NCBI RefSeq assembly: GCF_041200145.1
Contig: NZ_CP165734.1
Coordinates: forward strand, 1,612,001 to 1,676,000
DNA from: Bradyrhizobium sp. LLZ17
GTDB taxonomy: Bacteria > Pseudomonadota > Alphaproteobacteria > Rhizobiales > Xanthobacteraceae
Direction of reading: 5' to 3'
DNA: 64,000 nucleotides
Shown: in pieces, positions 8,103 to 16,822 of the stretch
Layout of the letters: each line of letters begins with the position of its first letter
How positions within the stretch are numbered: position 1 is the stretch's first letter
Program-made: the position numbers and the translations under genes
The notes under the pieces: generated by a model
Seen by the model: only the letters and a program-made list of their open reading frames with translations
Database searches by the model: none
Told to the model about the DNA's origin: nothing

Positions 8103-8465
8103 CTAATGATCCTGCACCGATCGGGGCGGACGCGGTGATGATCGGGCGGATTTTGCGGCCGGCTTCGCCGCGGTACGCGCTGGCGGCGTGTCGACCGATT
8201 CCAGGTAAGCGGCGAGCGCCTTCGCCATGTCGGGGCTGGTGGCGTAATGGTCTTTCAGGAACCAGGACAGCGGGAGACTGAAACGCCCCTTGGCAAGGCC
8301 CCGGGGGCTGCGATGGCAGGTCGCGCAACCGTCCGCGAAGAGCTTTTCGACCGATTTGCCGGCGTCGAGGTTTTGCGCGGAAGCGACCGTCGCCGTCAGC
8401 GCGGCGGCCACAACAACCATCAGAGGCGCGATGACTTCGCGCCCCGGCCAAAATAACGATCTCAA
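8103..8465 (-). CDS. Exported c-type cytochrome, monoheme
   Basis: A 120-residue protein. A signal peptide (VIAPLMVVVAAALTATVASA) ends near residue 31; one heme motif CATCH follows at 47-51; the distal Met is probably in the SPDMAKAL segment (residue 80), as in small class I cytochromes; a Pro/Ala/Arg-rich tail ends the protein. A TTG start at 8465 is chosen because AGGGGACGACA precedes it; the frame continues upstream without a better site. It lies upstream of pdxY in the same direction, with a 110-base gap, so co-transcription is possible but not shown. Confidence 0.8.
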   Translation of the reverse strand: MRSLFWPGREVIAPLMVVVAAALTATVASAQNLDAGKSVEKLFADGCATCHRSPRGLAKGRFSLPLSWFLKDHYATSPDMAKALAAYLESVDTPPARTAAKPAAKSARSSPRPPRSVQDH

Positions 8466-8491
8466 TGTCGTCCCCTGGCCCCGTCCTGCGG

Positions 8492-8671
8492 TCACGCCGC
8501 GAGCAACTGATCGAACTCGGGCGGCGCGTAAGCCTTGCCGTCCTGATCGGTGATGACGACCCGCCAGCCCTCGCTCGCCCAAACCTTCGCCTTCGCCACG
8601 ATGAGCAAGCGGCTCTCGCGGGCAAAACTGTACTTCTCATTGTCGCGTTCTGCGATCATTTTATAGGCCAA
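8492..8671 (-). CDS. Conserved small hypothetical protein
   Basis: A 59-residue protein reading LAYKMIAERDNEKYSFARES from the start codon and EFDQLLAA at the end. The middle (LLIVAKAKVWASEGWRVVIT) looks like a beta-helix-beta unit. TTG at 8671 is chosen because AAGGGG lies 7 bases upstream; ATG at 8659 is the alternative. It lies 26 bases upstream of the cytochrome gene in the same direction. Family unknown. Confidence 0.6.
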   Translation of the reverse strand: MAYKMIAERDNEKYSFARESRLLIVAKAKVWASEGWRVVITDQDGKAYAPPEFDQLLAA

Positions 8672-8832
8672 TGCGCGTCCCCTTACGTTGCCCCGCACCC
8701 GCTCTCGTCGTGGCAGCGGGCTTTGGCGGCAATTCGCCGGGAGCGTGGCAATTTGGTGCCGTCCACGACAGCATTGCGCCATCATCCGGGCACGGTCCGC
8801 CGCAAGGATTGGACTGGGCGACGCGTGCGTTC

Positions 8833-9111
8833 CTAGTGAACGCGGATGACATGTGGACGGCCGAGGTTCATCAGCCCCTGTATCGCCGACAGGCGATCGT
8901 CGAGGGCAGCGATAGTGAGCAGCAGATTGTTGCGCCGCTCGTCGAGCAAACCCGTCTCGGCACCCGACAGCTTTGGATTCGCCCTCTCCTTGTGGATGCC
9001 GTCGAGCGATTTGCGCAAGCCGGCAATCAGGCCGCCCAGCTGCTTGGCCTCTCTTGTCATCGAACGCTTCGCGACATTCTGGCGACGCGTGTCCGTCTGG
9101 CTCTGTCTCAT
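8833..9111 (-). CDS. Small helical hypothetical protein
   Basis: A 92-residue charged protein. The start is the second of two near ATGs (9117 and 9111) because GGGAGG sits 6 bases before the latter. Residues 20-85 (SMTREAKQLGGLIAGLRKSL ... NLLLTIAALDDRLSAIQGLM) form a likely antiparallel helical hairpin. No signal peptide and no recognised family. It stands alone; the next minus-strand gene upstream ends at 9289 behind a terminator. Confidence 0.6.
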   Translation of the reverse strand: MRQSQTDTRRQNVAKRSMTREAKQLGGLIAGLRKSLDGIHKERANPKLSGAETGLLDERRNNLLLTIAALDDRLSAIQGLMNLGRPHVIRVH

Positions 9112-9251
9112 CGTCATCCTCCCGTGCCCCCGCTGCCCCGAGTGGATGCTTACAGCTTTGGGTAGAGATATTACGATCGATGAAATCTGCGTCCGAAGAA
9201 CTGGTTCAAACTTTAGGCGAGTTGCGCGCTCCAAACGAAGTTGCGGCCCGC

Positions 9252-9283
9252 AAAAAAAGAGCCCGGCGCGGAGGCCGGGCTCT
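9252..9283 (-). terminator. Rho-independent terminator
   Basis: On the minus strand a 9-bp perfect stem GAGCCCGGC / GCCGGGCTC with a 6-base loop is followed by TTTTTTT. It begins 6 bases after the stop of the SH3-domain gene at 9289 and clearly ends that transcript. Confidence 0.9.
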
Positions 9284-9288
9284 CTAGA

Positions 9289-10245
9289 CTAGTGCTTCTG
9301 ATGGCCGCCGGGGCCACCGGCCGGCGCGCCGCCGCCATGCGGGCCGGCACCCATATGCGGTGCACCGCCGCCCACCGGCCTGGCGGGAGGAGCTGCGCGC
9401 GGCGCTGCCATTTGGGCATGCGCATTCATCGGCGAACCATGGCTGACATTGGGCTGGGCCATGTGCTGCATCGCCGGCCGGGCAGCCGACATACGAGGCG
9501 CTTCATGTCCGTGCGCCATCGGTTGCACCCGGGCCACGGCGCGGTTGGCAGCATGGTCGTGCATCATGCGCGCCTGCGCATCGCGCACCCCGCGATTTTG
9601 AACCGTAGTCTGCTGGTGAGCAAACCGCTCGCTCCGTCCGGCACCGGAACGGTCATTCGCGACCGCGGCGTTACCCTTTACGACAGCGGCATCATGCCCT
9701 GCCCTCACGGCATCGCGCCCGGTGATCGCGGCGCCGCCCCTGGCGTTCTCACCGTTGCGGCCGAGCGCGATCGCGGCATCACGCGTCGCCGCGCGCCCGA
9801 TCCGGACGGCGTGCGGATCGATCGTCATCCGCGTCGCGAAGCGCTCATGCGAAGTCCAGTAGTTATTCCAGTACGCGTGCCGCCGATACCAGGGCCGCCC
9901 CGCGTAGTAGCTCGACCAGTACGAGCTCAGCACGAAGGGAACGACAGGCACGTCGATCCGGTCGGCATAGTCGGGCAGATAGACGTAGTGATTGCGGTAG
10001 AGATATTCGAGATATTGCGACGACACCCAGCCGCGATCGTCGGAGAAGCTCACGTCGCACCAGGCATCGCCACGCAGGCAGCCATGGATGTTGACGCGGG
10101 CGCCCTCCGGGATGCGATCGACCATCGGAAAGCCCGCGCCCGGCCCGGCGCGCAAGCCGGTCGAGACGGTCACGATGCCCGGAGCGGCCAATGCGGCCGT
10201 TGGGGCTAGCAGCAATGCGGCAACCAAAATGGTTCTGAGTCTCAT
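9289..10245 (-). CDS. Exported SH3b-domain protein with His/Ala/Met-rich tail
   Basis: A 318-residue protein. Signal peptide residues 1-20 (MRLRTILVAALLLAPTAALA). Residues 21-80 are a bacterial SH3 domain (VSTGLRAGPGAGFPMVDRIP, WVSSQYLEYLY), usually a binder of peptidoglycan or envelope partners. Residues 85-130 are Tyr/Trp-rich. The remaining ~190 residues are low-complexity, rich in Ala, Arg, His, Met and Gly with repeated HM/AQPN segments, which could bind metal but show no known motif. AAGGAGGAA precedes the ATG and a terminator follows, so it is monocistronic. Confidence 0.8.
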   Translation of the reverse strand: MRLRTILVAALLLAPTAALAAPGIVTVSTGLRAGPGAGFPMVDRIPEGARVNIHGCLRGDAWCDVSFSDDRGWVSSQYLEYLYRNHYVYLPDYADRIDVPVVPFVLSSYWSSYYAGRPWYRRHAYWNNYWTSHERFATRMTIDPHAVRIGRAATRDAAIALGRNGENARGGAAITGRDAVRAGHDAAVVKGNAAVANDRSGAGRSERFAHQQTTVQNRGVRDAQARMMHDHAANRAVARVQPMAHGHEAPRMSAARPAMQHMAQPNVSHGSPMNAHAQMAAPRAAPPARPVGGGAPHMGAGPHGGGAPAGGPGGHQKH

Positions 10246-10401
10246 GGCGTGTTCCTCCTTCTGAAAGTCGGAACGCCCGAGCGGAGACAGCGTTCCGCAC
10301 AGTGCCGTCGCATTCGTCAAAAGATCGAGACGCACGGCGTTGGCGGCTGTCTCGGGTTCGATATTCATCCGGCGTTCATCGCCGAGGCGAATGGGTCGTG
10401 G

Positions 10402-12324
10402 TCAGCTCGCCCGCAGCATGAACGCGTCGAAGTACGACGCAAGCTCCGCAAACCCATCGAGCGGCAGCACCTGCGCGACATACTGGTCCGGCCGCACCAC
10501 GACCATACAGCCCGCCTTCCGATCAATGCCGCGCATGGCGAAGATGTCGGCGCCGCTCTTCAGGTCGGGACAGTACATCTTCTCATAGTCGACCAGGCCG
10601 TAGCGCCCCTTGCGCGGCAGAAGCTGCGCGGGCATCGCCTCCACGGCGAGCTCGTGATGGTGCTGCTGGAACACCGCCCGCAGGTCGATCACGCTGTCGA
10701 TGTCGGCGCCATCAGGCGTATAGCGGCGCACCGGCGATTCCCCCGCCTCGCAGAGGAAGTTGCACAACGCGCGAATGGCCGAGCCCGCTGCTGCGGGATC
10801 TTCGGCGCGACCAAATGCGTAGATGCGGAAGCGACCGTCGGCACTCGCGGCGTGGCCGAGATGAACGGGCTTTGCGTCGGCGAGCCGGATCACGGGCGCG
10901 GAGTGAAAGCGCTTGCCGATGACAAGGCCTTCCGCGAGATGCTGATGCGACGTGCCGCCAGTGAGAATCGAGAAACGATAGTGCGTCGCCGTACCCGCGG
11001 TGTAGCGGCCGTGCCTCACAAAATAATCCTGCGTCTTGGCCGCACCGGCACCGCCGGCCTTGGCGGCGGAGGCCAGCATGCCCGCCCATTCGCGATCGAA
11101 GTCGATCAGTTCTTTCGCGACGGCCTGGCGTTCGGCCGAATAGGTATGAAGCAACCCGGGCGCACACTGCGTGCGAATGACAGAGGCAAGCTTCCAGCCG
11201 AGATTGAAGGCGTCCTGCATCGAGACATTCATACCCTGCCCGGCCTTCGGGCTGTGGGTATGGCAGGCATCGCCCGCGATGAAGATGCGCGGCAGCTGCG
11301 TCGCAATTTCGGCCTGCGGCACGTCGTCGAACTTGTCGGTGAGGCGCTGGCCGATCTCGTAGACCGACCACCAGGCGATCTCCTTCACCTCGAGCTTGTG
11401 CGGATTGAGGATCCGTCGCGCCTTTGCGATCACGTCGTCGGCGGTGATATTGCGGTTGGCGACGCGCTCCCCGACCTCGAGCTTGGCGAGTTCGACATAG
11501 AGGCGAACCATGTAGCCGCCCTCGCGCGGGATGATCAGAAGGCTGCCGTCTTGCGCCGACTGGATCAGGGCCTTGAAGCGGATGTCCGGAAAATCGGTCA
11601 CGGCGAGCACGTCCATCACGCCCCAGGCATGGTTGGCGGAATCGCCGTGCAGCTCGCGGCCGATCGATTTGCGGACCACGCTGCGCGCACCATCGCAGCC
11701 GACCACGTAGCGCGCCTTGATGGTCTCGAATTTGCGCTCGTTCGCCGCATCGACGCGTTCGAGGCGCGCGGTCACCGCATGATCGGCGGGACCAGCCGTC
11801 CGATCGACCTGAAGGTCGAGCAAGCGCCGCCCATAATAGGGCTCGAGCTTGGCCGGCGACTTGCGCATGACGTCGAGAAACCCGTCATGGATACGCGCCT
11901 GGTTGAGGATGACGTGCGGGAATTCCGACAGCCCGTCCTCGACGTCCTGCACCCGGCCGCTGCGCACGATCGTCTCCGGCGCCCGTTCGTCCGGCTTCCA
12001 GAACGTCGTCTCGTTGACCCAATAGGCCTCCTTCAGGACACGCTCGCTGAAGCCGTAAGCGTGAAACATTTCCATGGTGCGGCAGGCGATGCCGTCAGCC
12101 TGGCCGATAGTTAGCCTCCCCGGCTTCTGCTCGACGATGCAGGTCTTGATGTCGGAGAATTGCGCAAGCTGAGCCGCTAGCGTCAGGCCGGCGGGGCCGC
12201 AGCCGACGATGAGGACATCGACCTCCCGAGGCAGCGGACCGACCGCACCTGAACACTGAACGCGCTCGGCAGGATCCGCGATTTCGGGGTCGCCGGGCTG
12301 GAATCCATTCAGATGGAATTGCAT
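10402..12324 (-). CDS. FAD-dependent aromatic hydroxylase, MobA / phenol 2-monooxygenase type
   Basis: A 640-residue class A flavoprotein monooxygenase. Residues 35-65 form the FAD Rossmann motif (VDVLIVGCGPAGLTLAAQLA); CDGARS is the DG motif; FIAGDACHTHSPKAGQGMN is the GD motif; the last ~180 residues match the thioredoxin-like C-terminal domain of phenol hydroxylases (VVVRPDQYVAQVLPL). 3-Hydroxybenzoate 4-monooxygenase MobA is about this length and is controlled by the MarR-type MobR in Comamonas; here too a MarR gene is divergent. The substrate is therefore probably a hydroxylated aromatic acid, but this is inference. AGGAGAGG precedes the ATG. Confidence 0.85.
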   Translation of the reverse strand: MQFHLNGFQPGDPEIADPAERVQCSGAVGPLPREVDVLIVGCGPAGLTLAAQLAQFSDIKTCIVEQKPGRLTIGQADGIACRTMEMFHAYGFSERVLKEAYWVNETTFWKPDERAPETIVRSGRVQDVEDGLSEFPHVILNQARIHDGFLDVMRKSPAKLEPYYGRRLLDLQVDRTAGPADHAVTARLERVDAANERKFETIKARYVVGCDGARSVVRKSIGRELHGDSANHAWGVMDVLAVTDFPDIRFKALIQSAQDGSLLIIPREGGYMVRLYVELAKLEVGERVANRNITADDVIAKARRILNPHKLEVKEIAWWSVYEIGQRLTDKFDDVPQAEIATQLPRIFIAGDACHTHSPKAGQGMNVSMQDAFNLGWKLASVIRTQCAPGLLHTYSAERQAVAKELIDFDREWAGMLASAAKAGGAGAAKTQDYFVRHGRYTAGTATHYRFSILTGGTSHQHLAEGLVIGKRFHSAPVIRLADAKPVHLGHAASADGRFRIYAFGRAEDPAAAGSAIRALCNFLCEAGESPVRRYTPDGADIDSVIDLRAVFQQHHHELAVEAMPAQLLPRKGRYGLVDYEKMYCPDLKSGADIFAMRGIDRKAGCMVVVRPDQYVAQVLPLDGFAELASYFDAFMLRAS

Positions 12325-12362
12325 GCGCACCTCTCCTGCGGTGTTCAATTTGGATATTGCTC

Positions 12363-12391
12363 AGTATGCTGACTATCAGTATACTTGTCAA
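12363..12391 (-). promoter_or_regulatory. Promoter of the monooxygenase gene with embedded MarR operator
   Basis: On the minus strand TTGACA (12386-12391) is followed after exactly 17 bases by CATACT (12363-12368), a good sigma-70-type promoter. Inside it lies an inverted repeat, AGTATGCTGA-CTA-TCAGTATACT (12363-12385), with one mismatch in 10-base arms. It covers the spacer and the -10, where a bound MarR dimer would block transcription of the hydroxylase. The divergent MarR gene starts at 12422, so autoregulation is likely. Confidence 0.75.
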
Positions 12392-12421
12392 ACTGTCCTT
12401 CCTGCTGCCGAGGAGATTCCG

Positions 12422-12886
12422 GTGAAAGACAACAACGACATGCCCGGGCACCTGGCGCGCCGGTTCCAGCAGATCGCGGTGGCAGTGTTTCTGGCCGAAG
12501 TCAGCGACGCCGGCTTCGACCTCACGCCGGTGCAGTACGCGGCGCTCGCCACCATCAAGTCCAACCCGGGGCTCGACCAGGTGACACTCGCCGGATTGAT
12601 CGCCTATGACCGCACCACCATCACCGGCGTGATCGATCGGCTGGTGCAGAAGGGGCTCGCCGAGCGCCGCGCCTCCAGCCGGGACCGCCGCGCCCGCGAA
12701 CTTGAGCTTACCGACGAAGGCAAGCGCGTCCTTCGCAGAATCACGCCGGCGGTGGAATCCGCGCAACGCGTCATGCTGCGCGGGCTCAGCGCGAAGGAAG
12801 GCGAGGAATTGATGCGGCTGTTGCGCAAGGCAATTGCCGCAGGCAACGAGCTCAGCCGAGCCCCGCTCCGCGAGGCACAGGCGTAG
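12422..12886 (+). CDS. MarR-family regulator, probably of the divergent monooxygenase
   Basis: A 154-residue winged-helix repressor. The fold is visible as DLTPVQYAALATIKSNPGLD (helix 2), the recognition region VTLAGLIAYDRTTITGVIDR and the wing LVQKGLAERRASSRDRRARE. Start GTG at 12422 is preceded by GAGGAG six bases upstream; ATG at 12440 is an alternative. It is divergent from an aromatic hydroxylase gene with a shared 97-base region holding a palindromic operator, the usual arrangement for a substrate-responsive repressor such as MobR. Confidence 0.88.
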   Translation: MKDNNDMPGHLARRFQQIAVAVFLAEVSDAGFDLTPVQYAALATIKSNPGLDQVTLAGLIAYDRTTITGVIDRLVQKGLAERRASSRDRRARELELTDEGKRVLRRITPAVESAQRVMLRGLSAKEGEELMRLLRKAIAAGNELSRAPLREAQA

Positions 12887-12982
12887 CCGGTCTCCGCGCA
12901 GTGCCAGCCCTGTCCGTAACTATCGCAGTGCGGTGAAACCTGGAACTAACCTTCGGCTGCTACCGTCGGCTACGCTAGGCGC

Positions 12983-12998
12983 TTAACGCGCGATTAAC
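12983..12998 (+). promoter_or_regulatory. CtrA-type box upstream of COG4315 gene
   Basis: TTAA-CGCGCGA-TTAAC is a perfect match to the alphaproteobacterial CtrA consensus TTAA-N7-TTAAC. It ends 22 bases before the ATG of the secreted protein gene at 13021, close enough to suggest repression of that promoter or translation start region. Confidence 0.6.
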
Positions 12999-13020
12999 TT
13001 TGCCGTTTGGGGAGTTTCGG

Positions 13021-13452
13021 ATGTTCAGGTTCGCTCTTGTTGCCGCAGCGGTCGCGCTCTCGACCGTTCCTGCGCTTGCTAACGGACATGGCGGCGATGC
13101 CCCTCCGCCACCGAAGCCCGATGCCACGAACTCCCCGGCGAAGGTGGTCCTGACCAAGCAAGGCCCCACGCTCGTCGACCCCAAGGGCATGACGCTGTAT
13201 TATTACGAGCGCGACACCACCGGCAAGACGTCGAACTGCAACGGCAAGTGCGTCGAGAGCTGGCTGCCGCTACCCGCGCCGGCCGACGCCAAGGCCATCG
13301 GCGACTTCACCGTCATCAGCCGCAACGACGGCAGCAAAATGTGGGCCTACCGCTTTCGCCCGCTTTATACCTCACCGGCCGACAAGGCGCCGGGCGAAGC
13401 CAACGGCAACGCCACGACACTGCAATGGCGGATCGCACGGCCTGAGAATTAG
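13021..13452 (+). CDS. Secreted protein of the COG4315 family
   Basis: A 143-residue protein with a 20-residue signal peptide (MFRFALVAAAVALSTVPALA). The mature part carries the COG4315 'secreted repeat' signature: LVDPKGMTLYYYERDTTGKT, a Cys pair in SNCNGKCVESWLP, and MWAYRFRPLY. Members are small periplasmic or lipoprotein-like proteins of unknown function. GGGGAG lies 7 bases before the ATG. Its stop overlaps by 3 bases the stop of the convergent small membrane gene. Confidence 0.85.
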   Translation: MFRFALVAAAVALSTVPALANGHGGDAPPPPKPDATNSPAKVVLTKQGPTLVDPKGMTLYYYERDTTGKTSNCNGKCVESWLPLPAPADAKAIGDFTVISRNDGSKMWAYRFRPLYTSPADKAPGEANGNATTLQWRIARPEN

Positions 13453-13637
13453 GGCGACACCGGCGCCGGCGCGCTCGAGCGCGCCAAGCTGGACGGCACG
13501 GGCCTGAACGTCGGGACTTCTGCACTCGCCTGAAGCGGCCGGACCTCCATCACCACAAGCACGGGCCCGGTCATGAACCAGATCGCTGCCACGGCCGCAA
13601 TCACTATTGCCGCGCCCATCGCCGCAAACACTTTCAT
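13449..13637 (-). CDS. Small single-pass membrane protein
   Basis: A 62-residue protein with one membrane segment (residues 3-30, AAMGAAIVIAAVAAIWFMTG) and a short Pro/Ser/Ala tail. AAGGA is found upstream of the ATG at 13637. It lies 17 bases after the stop of the larger membrane protein gene at 13655, same direction, so the two are probably co-transcribed. Function unknown. Confidence 0.65.
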   Translation of the reverse strand: MKVFAAMGAAIVIAAVAAIWFMTGPVLVVMEVRPLQASAEVPTFRPVPSSLARSSAPAPVSP

Positions 13638-13654
13638 AGTTCCGTCCTTGGCGA

Positions 13655-14641
13655 TCAGTTGCTGAGAATGACGCCGTGCTGGTGTCGCGACGGATGATCG
13701 GCGCTGACCAGCGCGTTCGGATCGCTTGCAACCACGAGTTCAGGTAGCGGCAACGGTTCAAGCCCTGCGAAGCGGCGATAGAGCGCGCCCATCAGGGCCC
13801 CGCAAAATGCCGCCGGCACCAGGAGAGCAGAGAGGAGCGGCACAGCCAGCGCGAGCAGCAGCGCGCAGGCGAACGCCGCAACGCCTCCGATGGCCGCATA
13901 TTCCCACGCGCGGCGGCGGCTCATGGCCCGCGCGACGTGGTGCACACAGAGCATGAAAATGCTCGAAGGAATGACCGAGATCACCATCATGATCATGAAC
14001 GTCTGCGCCGGAATCACCGCGGCAAAGATGTGGGCGGTGCTCTTGTCCGCGAAGCCATGCATCAACAGCGGCAGCAACGTGTACGGCAGAAGTGTCGCGA
14101 GCACAGTCGGCATCAACGCGGCAATCGCAATCCCTGCTACCGACGTGCGGACCTGGACCGGTCCGTCGAATACAATTGCAGGCGGCGCTGCCGGTGCGTT
14201 GGCGTGGGGCGTCGTACCGGCTGCGCGCGCAACCGGCACGAGCCCGGCGAACTGGCCATAGAGGAAACCGCCGATCATTCCCGCGATCGTCGGCAACAGA
14301 CCGATCGTTAGCACCGTACCGTCGCCAGGCGCCCCCAGCTGGATGTGGTTGCGCATCGCAATGCCATAGCTCGCCGCGGCCATGACGCCGCCCATCAGCC
14401 CATAGGCGAACCGGCTGGACATCTTGCACTGCCGCAGCACGGTATGGCCGGCGAACAGAAAGGCCGCATTCATCGCCATGCGTCCCGCATAGAACATCAC
14501 GATCTGATCTGGGGCCGGCACACCTGCGGGATCGGTCACCTGCCCGCCCGCGATTGCGAAGACCAGCAGCACGGCCTCGACGATGGCCAGCGGAATCAGC
14601 GCAGCGAACAGCGCGCGCGGCGAATTCTTGACGAGATACAT
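13655..14641 (-). CDS. Multi-pass integral membrane protein of unknown function
   Basis: A 328-residue protein with about seven or eight hydrophobic segments (for example ALFAALIPLAIVEAVLLVFA near residue 10, MIMMVISVIPSSIFMLCVHH near 215, two more between 240 and 290). Loops are short, one Pro/Ala-rich loop lies near residue 150. I see no transporter signature, conserved charged pair or catalytic motif, so no function is assigned. AAGGGG precedes the ATG. It is followed by a 62-residue membrane protein gene. Confidence 0.7.
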   Translation of the reverse strand: MYLVKNSPRALFAALIPLAIVEAVLLVFAIAGGQVTDPAGVPAPDQIVMFYAGRMAMNAAFLFAGHTVLRQCKMSSRFAYGLMGGVMAAASYGIAMRNHIQLGAPGDGTVLTIGLLPTIAGMIGGFLYGQFAGLVPVARAAGTTPHANAPAAPPAIVFDGPVQVRTSVAGIAIAALMPTVLATLLPYTLLPLLMHGFADKSTAHIFAAVIPAQTFMIMMVISVIPSSIFMLCVHHVARAMSRRRAWEYAAIGGVAAFACALLLALAVPLLSALLVPAAFCGALMGALYRRFAGLEPLPLPELVVASDPNALVSADHPSRHQHGVILSN

Positions 14642-14753
14642 GCGAGCAACCCCTTGCTCGCTGCACGCTAGACGCGAAGCGTTACGGCCGGCGCAAGACA
14701 ATGGATAAAATTGTCGACAAGCGACGCGCCGGGCGCTTGCGGCCTGGAGCGCT

Positions 14754-15407
14754 TCAACCGTGCCAGCTCGTCCCGGTCTCAACCTGCGCGCTTTGCCCGG
14801 GCGGCAGCACCACGACCGTCGCGTTGAGCTTCACCCGATCGAACAGATCGATCACGTCCTCGTTGCGCATCCGGATGCAGCCCGACGAGATCGCCTGCCC
14901 GATATATTCCGGCTGGTTGGTACCGTGGATGCGATAGAGCGTGTCCTTGTTGCCGGCATAGAGATAGATGCCGCGCGCGCCCAGCGGGTTGGCGGGGCCG
15001 CCGGGGACACGCGCCGGATAGGGTCCGAGCCGCGCCTGTATCTCTGGTGTCGGAATCCAGTCGGGCCATTCCGCCATACGCCCGACCCGGGCCACACCGG
15101 AAAAGGCCATCGCTTCTTCGCCCACCGCGACGCCGTAGCGGATCGCCTTGCCCTCCGGCAGCACGTAGTAGAGATAGCGCGCATCGGTATCGACCAGGAT
15201 CGTGCCTGGCTGTTCCTTGCGCGGATAATCGACGACGTGGCGGAGATATTGCTCGGGCACGGTCGCCTGGGCGTAGGGCACATGCGCCAGCAATTGCCGG
15301 TCGCGCGGCGTCATGCTCGCGTCGCTCGATGGTGAAAGCGTTGCCTGCATGCATCCGCCGAGCGGAAGCAAGGCAATTGCGAAAACAGCGATTGAGAGTC
15401 TTGGCAC
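14754..15407 (-). CDS. L,D-transpeptidase, lipoprotein-like (YkuD family)
   Basis: A 217-residue cell-wall enzyme. The N-terminus is a lipoprotein signal (LSIAVFAIALLPLGGC, lipobox LGGC at about residue 19). The YkuD domain carries the catalytic signature IHGTNQPEYIGQ ... SSGCIRMRNEDV, with His and Cys of the HGT and SGCIRM motifs. It forms or attaches L,D-linked crosslinks in peptidoglycan. I place the start at GTG 15407, after CGGGGG, because this gives a proper lipobox N-terminus; longer upstream frames are unlikely. Confidence 0.88.
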   Translation of the reverse strand: MPRLSIAVFAIALLPLGGCMQATLSPSSDASMTPRDRQLLAHVPYAQATVPEQYLRHVVDYPRKEQPGTILVDTDARYLYYVLPEGKAIRYGVAVGEEAMAFSGVARVGRMAEWPDWIPTPEIQARLGPYPARVPGGPANPLGARGIYLYAGNKDTLYRIHGTNQPEYIGQAISSGCIRMRNEDVIDLFDRVKLNATVVVLPPGQSAQVETGTSWHG

Positions 15408-15676
15408 CGCCGGCCCCCGATAGCGGATAGCAGCGCCCCCAGCCTTGCCAGTTGGTGCCCAAATCGTGCTGAAAACAAGGCAGAGCGGAACAACTGGGCG
15501 TGTTCGCAAAACCTGGTTCCATCACCATAAACGGCGGAAGACCGTCGCAGTCTCTCCACCGCCTCGCCTTGCTTTGGTCAAACCCGGCTGGACTCGTGCG
15601 TTCAGGGCTTGGGATGGGCTCAGACAATAGATCGGCTCGCGCCAATGCGGACGACCAACGCTTCAAAGGAGTTGCG

Positions 15677-16618
15677 ATGCTCGCGACGCTGAACAGCAGG
15701 CAAATCGTCGATGAGATCGTGAAGGACACGATGAAGGACAACGATCCGCACGACGCCGTGCAGATTTCGCCGGACGTGGTGCTGGCCTCGCGCGCCAGCA
15801 GCGAGGCGCCAAATCTCGCGCCGGAAATCGCAGACCCCGCGAAACCGACGATCGATGTGGCTCCCGGGGTGCCGAGAATGGCGGCGCCGTCCGTCGACAC
15901 AGCGATCCGCGTGGCCGCCAATGACGTGCCCGGCCGAGAAAAGCCATCAGCCGTCGGCAAGTGGTTTCGGGCCGCGTTCATCACCATGCTGTTTGCCGGG
16001 GGCAGCGCTGCGGCCACCGTCGCGTGGGAGAGACACGGCGATACCGCACGGCAAATGCTCGCCGAATGGACACCGTCCTTGTTGTCGCTGGTGCCTTCGA
16101 CATCTCAGGCAACGCCGGCGACGACCGAACCGGCCGCTGCGCCAGTTGCGCAGGCCGCAGCGGAGCAGACCGACGATCAGTCCCAGGTTCAGCCCGCGAC
16201 GCAAGCAGTTCAAGCCCCCGCCCCTGACGCGACCGGATCGCTGCAGTCGATGACGCGCGATGTCGCCGCGATGTCGCAGCAGATCGAGCAACTCAAGGCC
16301 AACATCGCGGAGTTGAAGGCCGCGCAAGAGCAGATGGCGCGCGAGATGGTGAAGCCGGCTGCGCCGAAGCCGGTTGCTGAGACCAGGCCGATCGATCCGC
16401 GCGCTCGGATGTCCGCGCTACCGCCGCGACCGGTTGCGCCTGTTCGCAAGCCGAAGCCGATCACCACGCCGGCATACACCCAGACATATGCGCCCACATC
16501 GATTGCGCCGCCACCGCTGCCGTCGCAGGCTGTCGCCGTGCCGCCGCCAGCAGCCGCCACGCAAGCCGTTGCCGATGACGACGGACCTGTCGTGCGTCCG
16601 CCGATGCCGGTGCACTAA
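15677..16618 (+). CDS. Single-pass membrane protein with coiled coil and Pro-rich tail
   Basis: A 313-residue protein. Residues 1-90 are soluble and acidic; residues 95-117 form one membrane segment (FRAAFITMLFAGGSAAATVA); residues 195-235 are a coiled coil (MSQQIEQLKANIAELKAAQE); the C-terminal third is Pro/Ala-rich. Such architecture fits an envelope-spanning structural protein, but I recognise no family. AAAGGAG lies before the ATG at 15677; an in-frame ATG at 15614 lacks a ribosome site. Confidence 0.7.
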   Translation: MLATLNSRQIVDEIVKDTMKDNDPHDAVQISPDVVLASRASSEAPNLAPEIADPAKPTIDVAPGVPRMAAPSVDTAIRVAANDVPGREKPSAVGKWFRAAFITMLFAGGSAAATVAWERHGDTARQMLAEWTPSLLSLVPSTSQATPATTEPAAAPVAQAAAEQTDDQSQVQPATQAVQAPAPDATGSLQSMTRDVAAMSQQIEQLKANIAELKAAQEQMAREMVKPAAPKPVAETRPIDPRARMSALPPRPVAPVRKPKPITTPAYTQTYAPTSIAPPPLPSQAVAVPPPAAATQAVADDDGPVVRPPMPVH

Positions 16619-16720
16619 CGATCGTCGCAACAGCGCGATCACAATGGTGGCGCAACGCTGTCCGAGTCGGTGTGATGGGTTGAGTCCGTGCGACTACGGA
16701 GATGCGTGCCGTGAGCAAAG

Positions 16721-16760
16721 AGAAAAGGCCGTCGGGATCTATGCCGCCGGCCTTCTCTTG
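16721..16760 (+). terminator. Possible terminator hairpin
   Basis: Imperfect stem AGAAAAGGCCG / CGGCCTTCTCT with a 16-base loop, followed by a short pyrimidine stretch. It is about 100 bases after the stop at 16618. The large loop makes it uncertain. Confidence 0.35.
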
Positions 16761-16822
16761 CAACTGCCGGTTCCGGAGTCCGGTTCTGTTGCGATTCCAT
16801 GCCTCATGATCGCGCTGACGTA

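Noticed and set aside
10249..12114. A 621-codon open frame on the plus strand
   Set aside because: It is antisense to the monooxygenase gene, which has cofactor motifs, a ribosome site and a promoter. Long antisense frames are expected in GC-rich genes.
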